A stretch of DNA of 64,000 nucleotides. It comes from an uncultured Kordia sp. Its GTDB lineage: Bacteria > Bacteroidota > Bacteroidia > Flavobacteriales > Flavobacteriaceae. Shown one piece after another: positions 9,229 through 18,919 of the stretch. The translations under genes were made by a program, and so were the position numbers. Location of the stretch: contig NZ_CANLEA010000017.1 in assembly GCF_947489565.1 (NCBI RefSeq), positions 62,001 to 126,000 on the forward strand. Direction: 5' to 3'. The notes below the pieces were generated by a model, which was given only the letters and a program-made list of their open reading frames with translations, was not told the origin of the DNA and did no database searches. Each line of letters begins with the position of its first letter. The first letter of the stretch is position 1.

Positions 9229-10308
9229 TTATTCTTCTGGGTTGTTTTTTTCTATCAAACCTAGCTTCTTCGCTCTTTTTTCCCAGCTTTTTCTAGCTAG
9301 CTGTTGTAAATCGGCCACATTATCACTTTCATCCATAATTTCTAAACCAAGCAGCGTTTCAATGACATCTTCTTGACTTACCAATCCGCTAACAGAACCG
9401 TATTCATCTACAACCAAAGCAATATGTTCGCGATGCTCAATTAATTTTTCAAACAATTCCGGAATAGGTAAATTTCTATTTGTAACCAACATTTCACGTT
9501 TAATAGATGCCAGCGTTTCTTCACCTTTTCCATTAATAATGGCTTCCATCATCGTATCTTTTAAAATGTATCCTGTAATATCATCCGATTTTTCTCCGTG
9601 AATTGGAATACGTGAAAACTTTAAATCTGGATTTTCATCATAAAATTGTTGAATTGTTTTGTCGGAAGTATCAATCTTTAGTACCGATCGTGGCGTCATG
9701 ATATCTTTCACTAAAATATCTTTAAAACCTAAAAGGTTACGAATCACTTTACTTTCCGATTCTTGAAAAACACCTTTATCGGTTGCAATTTCTGCCATAG
9801 CACTAAAATCCTCACGACTCAATACACTTTCGCCATGACCTTTACTTCCAATAATTTTGGTAAACAATTGTAAAATCCACAAAATCCCTGTGTATTTTAA
9901 AATCAATACCATAAAATCTAGCGTTCTGGTCGTAAAACTTGCCAACTGTTTCCAGTACATAGCGCCAATGGTTTTCGGAATAATTTCCGAAGCCACTAAA
10001 ATGAGAATGGTCATGATCACAGAGATGATAAAAACACCGTAGTTATCACCTTCGCCATATAGTTTTTTTGCTTCTGTTCCTACTAAAATTGCTCCAACAG
10101 TATGTGCAATAGTATTTAGCGTTAAAATGGCGATCAAAGGTTTGTCAACATCTTCTTTTAAAGCTTTCAAATTATCGGCATATGCTTTTCCGTCTTTCTT
10201 CTGGATATTAACAAAAGTTGGCGTAACGCTCAACAGCACAGCTTCTAAAATGGAACATAAAAATGAAAAGAAAATAGAAATTACTGCGTATAAAATTAAT
10301 AGTGTCAT
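9229..10308 (-). CDS. CNNM/CBS-domain membrane protein (hemolysin C family)
   Basis: A 359-residue protein with the DUF21/CNNM transmembrane domain (about 1-150, four hydrophobic segments, including SEIIPKTIGAMYWKQLA) and a CBS pair (about 195-330: KDIMTPRSVLKIDTSDKTIQ, then VVDEYGSVSGLVSQEDVIE). The C-terminal CorC_HlyC domain of longer homologues is absent; the protein ends in a basic tail. Family members act in Mg/Co export or ion homeostasis; GldE is a related flavobacterial protein, but I do not call it that. It is transcribed alone. Confidence 0.9.
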   Translation of the reverse strand: MTLLILYAVISIFFSFLCSILEAVLLSVTPTFVNIQKKDGKAYADNLKALKEDVDKPLIAILTLNTIAHTVGAILVGTEAKKLYGEGDNYGVFIISVIMTILILVASEIIPKTIGAMYWKQLASFTTRTLDFMVLILKYTGILWILQLFTKIIGSKGHGESVLSREDFSAMAEIATDKGVFQESESKVIRNLLGFKDILVKDIMTPRSVLKIDTSDKTIQQFYDENPDLKFSRIPIHGEKSDDITGYILKDTMMEAIINGKGEETLASIKREMLVTNRNLPIPELFEKLIEHREHIALVVDEYGSVSGLVSQEDVIETLLGLEIMDESDNVADLQQLARKSWEKRAKKLGLIEKNNPEE

Positions 10309-10523
10309 GGGATTTCAAAAATTGTATATAGCGAATTTAGATAATATTTTTCTCAATTTTTTAGATATGCTGTCCGAATCTATAAAGTTTCTGTTTTTTG
10401 GGAGGTTTTTATCGTTAAGAGCTCTTTTTTAGCGTAAAAAAATAGTGGTGACATTTTATAAAACGTAAGTTACTCCTTTATAAAACATCATTATATCCAC
10501 TTTTTTTCAATGATTTCACGTGC

Positions 10524-10531
10524 TAAGTTTG
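10524..10531 (+). promoter_or_regulatory. -7 promoter box TAAGTTTG for the 633-aa T9SS protein
   Basis: Exact TAnnTTTG match 25 bases upstream of the ATG, giving a leader of about 20 bases. A -33 element is not clear. Confidence 0.6.
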
Positions 10532-10556
10532 CTTCAAACCAAAAAACAATTTAATC

Positions 10557-12458
10557 ATGAAAAAAAGTATTTTTAAACGTACACTATTACAAAAGTGTTA
10601 TGTAATGTTTTTTATTTTAACGGTGGTAAATCTTTCCACATTTAAACTAAAAGCACAAGAAAACCGAGAAGTGAAAGTTGAAGGAGATCATATTGAAATC
10701 TCTCAAGAATTATTTGACCAAATAAAAGATTGGCAAAATAAAAGAGATGGACAACTTTCTTTAGACAAGTATTTACAAACGAAAAACATTTCAAGGGAAA
10801 TGCAACCAAAAGTAGAAGCACTTTTAAAGGAGTTACGTGGAGGATCGAGAGATACCGATTGTAATTGTGCGATGCTTACGGTAAATTCTTCATACGATGT
10901 AGCGCCAAATTATTACAATCAATTTTCGCCACCAGAAAATCAAGGTGGATTGACTACTTGGTATGCAGAATCTATTAGAGGAACAGCAACACGTCAGCGA
11001 TTGAGATTGAACTCACCTTCGACAAACAATGAGTATGAATATGGAAAATCTATAACAGGTGATGAGGTTTCTTCCAATAGTTATGCACGTATGTCATTTA
11101 ACTATATCTGTACCAATGGAGGTTTGTTCCCAGAAGATTGCGGATGTTCTAAAAATATCTACTTAAGAGCTAAGTATTATGGAGAATCATGGGTTTCTAC
11201 CACTGCATCTGGAGGTTGGGGAAATCATGCTTGTTTTGCAGCTGTAGAAGACGATGTAGCGTTGTTTGCCATTGATCAGTATTTAACAGATACCGAAGTT
11301 ACCGTACTTGGAGGAAGACAATACCAATTATCAAGAGCGCAAGACGATACATGGAATCCTGAATTTTGGATGAATGTAGTAGATTTAGCTTCATCAATTG
11401 CAGGTGTTGTTGAGGATTTTGATAGCGGAATTGATTGGAGTGATACTATTTCTGAAGTAGGAGATCAAATTATTACAGTTTTTCAAACACCTATAGACAT
11501 TCACCATCAAGAAGAGCAAGATGGATCTGAAAATGGAAGCTTTTCCATGAGTTATGATGGCGGAGTTACCTTAGAACCAAACCATATTTTAACGGTATCT
11601 ATGATTTCTAAAGGATATATTTATGGAAAAGGAAAAGGGAAATTTGTAAGTGATTCAGAGCATAAAAGTGCTTATTTAATGTCGGCAATTTTACCTTTCG
11701 ATGATTCAAATCCTGAATGTTGTATGGAAAAATACGGAAAGTGGGTTTCAGGATCTTTAGGAGCGCAAGGATCAACTGGATTGCAAAATACAATTTCTGC
11801 ACATCAAACATTATGGGGACCTTGGGATAATTTATCAGATGCTAATGGTGATGGAAATGTAGATATTAATACAGGAATTGGATATGCGTATCAAGCAGAT
11901 CAATGTGATGTTTGCGGAATAGATCCAGTTACTGGATTGGATGTACGTGCAACAGGAATACATATTCCAACCAATACACGACCAGCACATTTATCATGGG
12001 ACGGACAAGCAGGTGTAAGTTATTATCAAATTAGAGTGTATAGTAGTACAGGTGTATTATTACATTCATTTAGCACCACAAATACGAACTTTACTATAAA
12101 TTTAGCACCAGGAGATTATAGCTTTTCAGTACGTGCTTTTTGTGAAAATGGAACTTCAGCAACTTCAGGATCTCATCCATTTACAGTACAATCATTACAT
12201 GCACATGGAGATCCAGTACGTGTAAAAATGTCTCCAAATCCAGGGAAAGCGAAAGTAGAAATTAAAGTAGAAAATTATAAAGATTTCAAAACAGTAGCCC
12301 TAGAAATTACGGATGTAAGAGGACTTCCATATTACAAAGCACAAATTAAAGATGGTGTGCACAACATAAATATTCAAAGATGGAATACCGGAATCTATTT
12401 TTGTAAAATTACTACAGATGATAACCAAACTACGGTAAAACAATTATTGAAAGAATAG
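10557..12458 (+). CDS. T9SS-secreted protein with fibronectin-like domain
   Basis: A 633-residue exported protein. Signal peptide: basic start, hydrophobic core near residues 16-30, cleavage near KAQ. A Cys-containing middle region (DCNCAMLTV, CGCSKNIYL) has no family I know. Residues about 465-550 form a fibronectin-like beta sandwich (THLSWDGQAGVSYYQIRVY-type; read as ARPAHLSWDGQ in part). The C-terminus from MSPNPGKAKVEI to the end is a type A T9SS sorting domain. It has its own promoter and terminator. The role is unknown; secretion is well supported. Confidence 0.9.
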   Translation: MKKSIFKRTLLQKCYVMFFILTVVNLSTFKLKAQENREVKVEGDHIEISQELFDQIKDWQNKRDGQLSLDKYLQTKNISREMQPKVEALLKELRGGSRDTDCNCAMLTVNSSYDVAPNYYNQFSPPENQGGLTTWYAESIRGTATRQRLRLNSPSTNNEYEYGKSITGDEVSSNSYARMSFNYICTNGGLFPEDCGCSKNIYLRAKYYGESWVSTTASGGWGNHACFAAVEDDVALFAIDQYLTDTEVTVLGGRQYQLSRAQDDTWNPEFWMNVVDLASSIAGVVEDFDSGIDWSDTISEVGDQIITVFQTPIDIHHQEEQDGSENGSFSMSYDGGVTLEPNHILTVSMISKGYIYGKGKGKFVSDSEHKSAYLMSAILPFDDSNPECCMEKYGKWVSGSLGAQGSTGLQNTISAHQTLWGPWDNLSDANGDGNVDINTGIGYAYQADQCDVCGIDPVTGLDVRATGIHIPTNTRPAHLSWDGQAGVSYYQIRVYSSTGVLLHSFSTTNTNFTINLAPGDYSFSVRAFCENGTSATSGSHPFTVQSLHAHGDPVRVKMSPNPGKAKVEIKVENYKDFKTVALEITDVRGLPYYKAQIKDGVHNINIQRWNTGIYFCKITTDDNQTTVKQLLKE

Positions 12459-12480
12459 TTGGCAATAGTTATGTAAATGA

Positions 12481-12510
12481 AAAAGAGTCTATAGCAATAT
12501 AGACTCTTTT
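12481..12510. terminator. Bidirectional terminator between convergent genes
   Basis: A perfect 13-bp stem (AAAAGAGTCTATA, 12481-12493, with 12498-12510) and GCAA tetraloop lies between the T9SS gene and the DinB gene, which converge here. A/T tracts on both sides let it serve both strands. Confidence 0.93.
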
Positions 12511-12521
12511 TTTATCTCTTT

Positions 12522-13028
12522 CTACCAACCGCGATATCTCGGTGGTTTTACATCATTTAGGTTCAAGTATACAATGAGTTGCCCTCGGTGATGTGTAACG
12601 TGATCTTGCAATAAATTTAAAATTTGAAGCTTGGTTTTTGGACCTGCAAAAAACTTGACAACTTCTTTCAATTCTTCAGGAGATGCTTTTTTGATAATTG
12701 CTGCGGTATTGTCAAAAGCTTCTGTAATAGCTTTGATGACTGCTGCTTTGGTAGTATAGCTTACTTTTTTAGCATCTTTCTCTTCCTTTGAAAAATACGT
12801 AGAACTCAACCAATCCATATTTTGTTTGATATGTAATAATTGCTCCTGAAACGTTTTTTGACGTTCCGTAGGTTTAAAACTATACTTATCTTCTGGCATA
12901 GCTTCTGCCATTTCTACTAAATAGTTTTTAGAATTCTCCCATTTTTCAAGAAACGCTGTAATTGGTGTATCTTGTGCTTTCGCGATAAACGACGCGAATA
13001 GTGTAAGAAGTAAAATGTATTTTTTCAT
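12522..13028 (-). CDS. Exported DinB-family protein
   Basis: A 168-residue four-helix DinB protein with a cleavable signal peptide (MKKYILLLTLFASFIAKAQ). The metal-binding His pattern is visible: QLLHIKQN in helix 2 and HVTHHRGQLIVYL near the C-terminus. DinB proteins are metal-binding proteins often linked to thiol transfer or stress; the signal peptide implies a periplasmic location. It starts 6 bases after the cytochrome c stop, so hemB, cytochrome c and dinB form a likely operon. Confidence 0.9.
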   Translation of the reverse strand: MKKYILLLTLFASFIAKAQDTPITAFLEKWENSKNYLVEMAEAMPEDKYSFKPTERQKTFQEQLLHIKQNMDWLSSTYFSKEEKDAKKVSYTTKAAVIKAITEAFDNTAAIIKKASPEELKEVVKFFAGPKTKLQILNLLQDHVTHHRGQLIVYLNLNDVKPPRYRGW

Positions 13029-13034
13029 AAGTTT

Positions 13035-13436
13035 TTAGTGAGTATATAGTAAAATAGATTGAATGTCTTGGTCTGATAAATTAGGAAATGAAGTGCACTT
13101 ATAACCTCTTTCATCAGTATATTTTATAGTGCTCGAAAAATCATTTCGCATAAATTTGATAATATCTACAGTAGTGTAACGCTGATGAATACCACGCAAT
13201 GCTGGACCTGTAGATTTTGAATGTAACTTATGACACGCAGCACAATTCACCTTAAATAATTGTTTGCCAACTGTTGCTTTCTCATCTAATGGAGGAGAAA
13301 TTGAGTACGTACCGCAAATAAATTGTGGCTGTTTCTCAATAGTTGAAACAACTTGTAATTCTTTTACATTAACAAGATACAACACCGCCATTCCCGCAGA
13401 AATTAAAAATATAAATATGGAAATCGCAGCTTTCAT
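13035..13436 (-). CDS. Membrane-anchored c-type cytochrome with no obvious distal Met
   Basis: I use the ATG at 13436 (133 residues), because the longer frame from 13487 overlaps hemB by about 44 bases and adds no signal sequence. The N-terminus is a hydrophobic anchor (ISIFIFLISAGMAVLYLV). One heme motif, CAACHKLHS, gives covalent heme attachment. In class I cytochromes a Met before Phe-Pro is the sixth ligand; here that segment reads YKCTSFPNLSDQDI, with Cys and no Met, so ligation may differ. It begins 7 bases after hemB ends, fitting a heme-related operon. Confidence 0.88.
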   Translation of the reverse strand: MKAAISIFIFLISAGMAVLYLVNVKELQVVSTIEKQPQFICGTYSISPPLDEKATVGKQLFKVNCAACHKLHSKSTGPALRGIHQRYTTVDIIKFMRNDFSSTIKYTDERGYKCTSFPNLSDQDIQSILLYTH

Positions 13437-13443
13437 TTTGGTA

Positions 13444-14424
<981 letters not shown>

Positions 14425-14531
14425 TTATTTAAAGATAAATGATAACATCTAAAATATCTTTTCTATTTTAGACTTGAATTCGTTGCTACTATTATTTTTC
14501 AAGAAATAGAAAAAACAAAATGAATTCTCTG

Positions 14532-14539
14532 CAAAGATA
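14532..14539 (-). promoter_or_regulatory. Candidate -7 box TATCTTTG for hemB
   Basis: Exact TAnnTTTG on the minus strand, ending just before the helicase ATG. It would give hemB a leader of about 107 bases. A chance match in AT-rich DNA is possible. Confidence 0.4.
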
Positions 14540-17194
14540 ATGAATAAAACGCCTAAACTCATATCAAAAACGCCTTTTGAATCGCTACAGTTTCAGTTGA
14601 CTTGGCGAAATTATCAAGAAAAGTTTTTAGCATTTTTTGATTTACATTTAAACGACAATCATTTGCATGTAGTTGCGCCGCCAGGTTCTGGAAAAACGAT
14701 TTTAGGATTGGAAATGCTGCGCCGAGTGCAAAAGAAAACGATTGTATTTGCACCAACCTTGACCATTCGGAATCAATGGAAAGATAGATTGCAGTCTTTT
14801 TTTACTACAGATGGTTCTTTTTTGGAGTATTCATTTGATTTGAAACAACCTGCTTTACTCACGTTTACAACCTATCAATCCTTGCATTCGTTTTACAAAT
14901 CGTTTGAAACGCAAGCAGAATTTTTAGCCCATTTTGAAAACTACGGAATCGAAGCTATTGTACTAGATGAAGCACATCATTTAAAAAATGAATGGTGGAA
15001 ATGTTTGTTTGCTTTGAAGAATGATCGAAAGTTGACAACCATTGCCTTGACCGCAACGCCACCAATTGACAGCACAGATCAAGAATTGTCACGCTATTTT
15101 GAATTATGTGGTCCAATTGATGAAGAAATTGCCGTGCCCGATTTGGTAAAAGAAGGTGATTTGTGTCCGCATCAAGATTATATTCATTTTTCGACACCAA
15201 CAGAAGAACAAGTAGAATCTATAGTAGAATATCGTGAGAAAGTGGCAGACTTTGCAGACAACTTGGAAGCGGATGAACAGTTTCTTTTTTTGCTAGAAAC
15301 CCATCGTTTTTTGACAAGTACGGACGATCATTTGGAAGAAATTTACAAAGAACCAAGCTACCTTTCGAGTATTTTAATCTTTTTGAATGCACTTGGAGAA
15401 ACCATTAATCCGTATTTGTATGAAGTGTTAGGTTTTGATGTGCACCAAGAAGTGAGTTTGCCTAAATTGGACTATAATTGGATTGAAATTTTACTGCAAA
15501 ATATATTATTTACAGATCGTGAACAATTGGTAAAACATGAAGAATTGTTGCAAAAATTAGAAAATCGTTTGCGTCGCAACGGAATGCTTCAAAAGAAACG
15601 TGTGCGTATTTTTGGCGATGATCAATTGTATAAAACTTTGGCAAACAGTCCGAGCAAACTGCAAAGTATTGTTGATATTATTCAACAAGAATATCGAAAC
15701 TTGAATACTGAATTACGTGCGGTCATTTTGACTGATTATATTCGGAAAGAATTTTTAAAATTTACCAACATTGAAGCTGTAAATCAATTGGGTGTTTTGC
15801 CAATTTTTCAACATTTACGCACTTCTTTGAAACGTGTCCGATCCATTGGAGTACTTTCGGGAACAATGGTGATTATTCCCAAAAAATGCTTGCCAATTTT
15901 AGATTCATTTCATCCAGATAAAAGCTATAATTATTCATTGTTGGATTACGATGATGAATTTGTAAACATATCAATTAGCTCCAAAGTAAAATCTGGTTTA
16001 GTTGCAGATATTACCAAACTTTTTGAATTGGGACATATCAATGTGTTGATTGGTACCAAATCATTATTGGGTGAAGGTTGGGATTCGCCAGCCATCAACA
16101 GTTTGGTATTGGCTTCGTTTGTAGGATCGTACGTTTCTTCCAATCAAATGCGTGGTCGTGCGATTCGTTCCCAAGAAGGAAATCCAAACAAAATTAGTAA
16201 CATTTGGCATTTAGCCTGTATTGATCCAACTGCGGATGATGGCGGAGACGATTTGGCAAAACTACAAAGACGTTTCCATGCATTTGTAGGCGTTTCAAAC
16301 ATAGATCCAATTTATATTACCACAGGAATTGGGCGTTTGGCTTTGCCTATGAATTATGATGATGAAATTATTCAGAACATAAACATTCGCACTTTTGAAA
16401 ATGCCGCGAATCGAAAAACCATAAAAAACAGATGGGAAACTGCAATAAAAAAAGGAAATTCGCTCACGACCGAAATTCAATACTTTACGGAGCAACCAAA
16501 ACTGGAAATTAAACGTAAAAAAGTATATCAGCGCGAAATGTCAAGTTATATTGCTGCTGAATGTATAATGGTAAGTTTTGTTGCAATATCTGAGATATAC
16601 ATACACAAGGTTTTGGCAACAGTTTCTTCTGGATTTTTATACTCTTTGTACAGTATTATTGGACTCTTAGGAATATTTTTAGGATATAAGATTTTTAAAA
16701 AGATCAGTATCTATTCACAATCGCAATTTGTATATAAAAATATAGACAATATAGGAAAAGCGATATTGCATTCACTTCATGACTTAGGATATATTACAAC
16801 GCCATTGGATGAAATTAAAATTAAGTCAGAACAAATATATTTGAAAGGGACCATTTGTAATATTGATGGCACTACACGTGTGGAAAGTGCACTTTTTGTA
16901 AAAGCGTTTCAAGAAATATTGAATCCTATAGAAAATCCACGGTATATACTTGAAAAATCAAGCGTATTTAAAGAGCTCACAGAATTACAAAACTATTATG
17001 CAGTACCTGCAATTTTTGGTGGAAAAAAGAAAGATGTTGAGGTCTTTCTTGGAAATTGGCGAATGTATGTGAATGGAGCACATTTACATTATACCCGAAC
17101 AGTTGAAGGAAGAAAATTATTGATAAAAGCGCGTTTGTTTCATGTGACCAATGTCTTTAAAAATACCACGAAGAAAGAAGTGATTTGGAAGTAA
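14540..17194 (+). CDS. SF2 helicase with C-terminal membrane helices
   Basis: An 884-residue protein. Walker A is APPGSGKT (residues 46-53), motif II DEAHH (143-147), motif III ALTATP, and the C-terminal helicase lobe has LLGEGWDSPAINSL and motif VI QMRGRAIR (about 537-544). A long insert between the lobes (about 215-420) is helical. After the helicase, residues about 668-725 hold two hydrophobic segments (SYIAAECIMVSFVAISEIYI, then LYSIIGLLGIFLGYKIF), followed by a roughly 160-residue soluble tail of unknown fold. The motor resembles XPB/UvsW-type DEAH enzymes; the membrane part is unusual. It is transcribed alone, with no restriction or defence partners beside it. Role unknown. Confidence 0.88.
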   Translation: MNKTPKLISKTPFESLQFQLTWRNYQEKFLAFFDLHLNDNHLHVVAPPGSGKTILGLEMLRRVQKKTIVFAPTLTIRNQWKDRLQSFFTTDGSFLEYSFDLKQPALLTFTTYQSLHSFYKSFETQAEFLAHFENYGIEAIVLDEAHHLKNEWWKCLFALKNDRKLTTIALTATPPIDSTDQELSRYFELCGPIDEEIAVPDLVKEGDLCPHQDYIHFSTPTEEQVESIVEYREKVADFADNLEADEQFLFLLETHRFLTSTDDHLEEIYKEPSYLSSILIFLNALGETINPYLYEVLGFDVHQEVSLPKLDYNWIEILLQNILFTDREQLVKHEELLQKLENRLRRNGMLQKKRVRIFGDDQLYKTLANSPSKLQSIVDIIQQEYRNLNTELRAVILTDYIRKEFLKFTNIEAVNQLGVLPIFQHLRTSLKRVRSIGVLSGTMVIIPKKCLPILDSFHPDKSYNYSLLDYDDEFVNISISSKVKSGLVADITKLFELGHINVLIGTKSLLGEGWDSPAINSLVLASFVGSYVSSNQMRGRAIRSQEGNPNKISNIWHLACIDPTADDGGDDLAKLQRRFHAFVGVSNIDPIYITTGIGRLALPMNYDDEIIQNINIRTFENAANRKTIKNRWETAIKKGNSLTTEIQYFTEQPKLEIKRKKVYQREMSSYIAAECIMVSFVAISEIYIHKVLATVSSGFLYSLYSIIGLLGIFLGYKIFKKISIYSQSQFVYKNIDNIGKAILHSLHDLGYITTPLDEIKIKSEQIYLKGTICNIDGTTRVESALFVKAFQEILNPIENPRYILEKSSVFKELTELQNYYAVPAIFGGKKKDVEVFLGNWRMYVNGAHLHYTRTVEGRKLLIKARLFHVTNVFKNTTKKEVIWK

Positions 17195-17330
17195 TGGTAT
17201 TGTTTTTGATGCGATGTATTATAATTAAAAGCTAATTTTTTGTTAGAAATAGTAAAAGCTTTCTTAATAGCTTTTGATTTCAACGGAGAAATAACTAGCT
17301 TCAAATCATAACATTAAAAACAACCGAACC

Positions 17331-18275
17331 ATGAAAGGCAAATTTCTAAAACTTAACAAAGCATGTAGTGAACAATGGGGCAACATGACACCGAATGAAA
17401 AAGGGAGTTTCTGTGATGTCTGCGCCAAAAATGTCATCGATTTTACGCAATTATCTCCGTTAGAAATTTCAGAAAAAATCAAAAACTCAAAAGGAGAAAT
17501 TTGTGCCCGATTGACCAAACAGCAATTGGCAACTCCGCTAATTGATTTGCATGAACAGAAAGTGTATAAGTTGCCGTATTCAAATATTGCAGCCAGTGTA
17601 TTATTGGCTTCAACCTTAGCTGTCTGTACAACTTCGTGTGCTCAAAACGAAAAAGCGCCGACTGAATTTGTACAGACAGCATCGAGCTTATCTTCAAAAT
17701 CAAATATCAAACGACCTCAAACAAAACAGACTCCAACCGCAGCAGATAGTTTTGTTACTTTTAAAGGAAAAGTAAATACAGATGAAGGAGGAAAGCCTGT
17801 TGAAAATGTTAAAATTACGTTTGTAACGATTCAAAAAATACTCACTACCTATAGTTTAGCCGATGGAACATTTTCGCTAGAAATTCCTTCAGAATTAATT
17901 GATGACGACAATGTGATTCGAGTTTCTTACAGAGAAGTTACCACAAAAAGCGGAAAAAGAAACGACTTTGGATATGATGACAAAGACCATATTTTATCCA
18001 AAGAAGAAATGAGTTCAGCATATACTATAAAAGCGTATCCATTAATTTTAATTTTGGGTGGAATTGGTCATGTGACTAGAAAGCATCCAATAGTGATCGA
18101 AAATCAGAAAAAAATCAATTATAAAGACTTTGTAGATGCTCAATACGGAAAGAAAACGAGCTGTGATTTAGAAAACAAAGATTATCTCTATTTTGAATCG
18201 GAAGCAGCGGTTGCTATTTATGGAAAAGGGGCAGAAGCTGGTTTGTTTATTTTAGTGGATAAGACAAAAAAATAG
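17331..18275 (+). CDS. Membrane-anchored protein with Cys-rich head and CarboxypepD_reg-like domain
   Basis: A 314-residue protein. The N-terminal 65 residues carry four Cys in the pattern CSEQWGNM, FCDVCAKNVIDFT, EICARL, a cytoplasmic head seen in many Bacteroidota proteins that precede a membrane helix. The helix is near residues 82-102 (SNIAASVLLASTLAVCTTSC). Residues about 138-230 resemble a carboxypeptidase-regulatory-like beta sandwich (FKGKVNTDEGGKPVENVKI). The C-terminal part is unrecognised. The head may bind zinc or sense redox, which is inference. The unknown 200-aa gene follows after 28 bases. Confidence 0.82.
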   Translation: MKGKFLKLNKACSEQWGNMTPNEKGSFCDVCAKNVIDFTQLSPLEISEKIKNSKGEICARLTKQQLATPLIDLHEQKVYKLPYSNIAASVLLASTLAVCTTSCAQNEKAPTEFVQTASSLSSKSNIKRPQTKQTPTAADSFVTFKGKVNTDEGGKPVENVKITFVTIQKILTTYSLADGTFSLEIPSELIDDDNVIRVSYREVTTKSGKRNDFGYDDKDHILSKEEMSSAYTIKAYPLILILGGIGHVTRKHPIVIENQKKINYKDFVDAQYGKKTSCDLENKDYLYFESEAAVAIYGKGAEAGLFILVDKTKK

Positions 18276-18303
18276 TTTTCAGTTCGGTTAAAATATATCT
18301 ATC

Positions 18304-18906
18304 ATGGCCATTGATTTGTGTTTACTAGCAGCGCCAAAAGAAGTTGAAAATATCTTAACAAAAGCAATAGTTCATCAAGATTCTGAATATCCGGATGCTG
18401 TTTTTGCACTTTCTAGTGCTTTGGAAAATAACTTTACTGACTTTGGTCATCCAGATTGGATTGAACTTAAGAAAGATGCACAAGATGTATTGAAATATTA
18501 TCCTGAAGAGAAATTCAATTCGAAATTTTATCTTGATACCAATAGAACATTTCAAATGTTTGATTATTTAATTGCTAAAAGGGAAGATTCCGTTAGACAT
18601 TTTAAAGATGCTATTCCTTTTTTTTATGATGGAATAAAACATGCTACTTGTATATCTGGTCAAGGATTTGGTTTACTGTATTGGGATTTAGATATTTTAC
18701 GAAAAAAGAAATCACTTTTAGATGCTGTTTCTTTCGAAGAATTCTATGAAGTGTATGATGCTGAAAATATGATAGCTGAAGGTGTATATAAAATTGAGCA
18801 GTTACAAGGAAAAACAGAAGAATTACGGACTATGTTTACTAAAATTAAACAGTTTTTGGAACATGCGCTCACACTAAAAGGTTATGTGTTGATCATAAAA
18901 TGTTAA
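18304..18906 (+). CDS. Protein of unknown function, 200 aa
   Basis: A soluble, acidic protein without signal peptide or membrane segment. It is mostly helical with a conserved-looking core (FFYDGIKHATCISGQGF, then YWDLDIL). The stretch YLDTNRTFQMFDYLI followed by a Gly-rich loop faintly recalls DUF1877/YfbM proteins, but I cannot confirm that. It lies 28 bases after the anchored CarboxypepD_reg-type gene and converges on the TPR operon with a 13-base gap. Function unknown. Confidence 0.7.
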   Translation: MAIDLCLLAAPKEVENILTKAIVHQDSEYPDAVFALSSALENNFTDFGHPDWIELKKDAQDVLKYYPEEKFNSKFYLDTNRTFQMFDYLIAKREDSVRHFKDAIPFFYDGIKHATCISGQGFGLLYWDLDILRKKKSLLDAVSFEEFYEVYDAENMIAEGVYKIEQLQGKTEELRTMFTKIKQFLEHALTLKGYVLIIKC

Positions 18907-18919
18907 CACTGTAATACAC

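Noticed and set aside
14540-18906. Anti-phage defence island
   Set aside because: Only the helicase could fit; the adjacent genes are an anchored beta-sandwich protein and an unknown soluble protein, with no nuclease, methylase, integrase or atypical composition.
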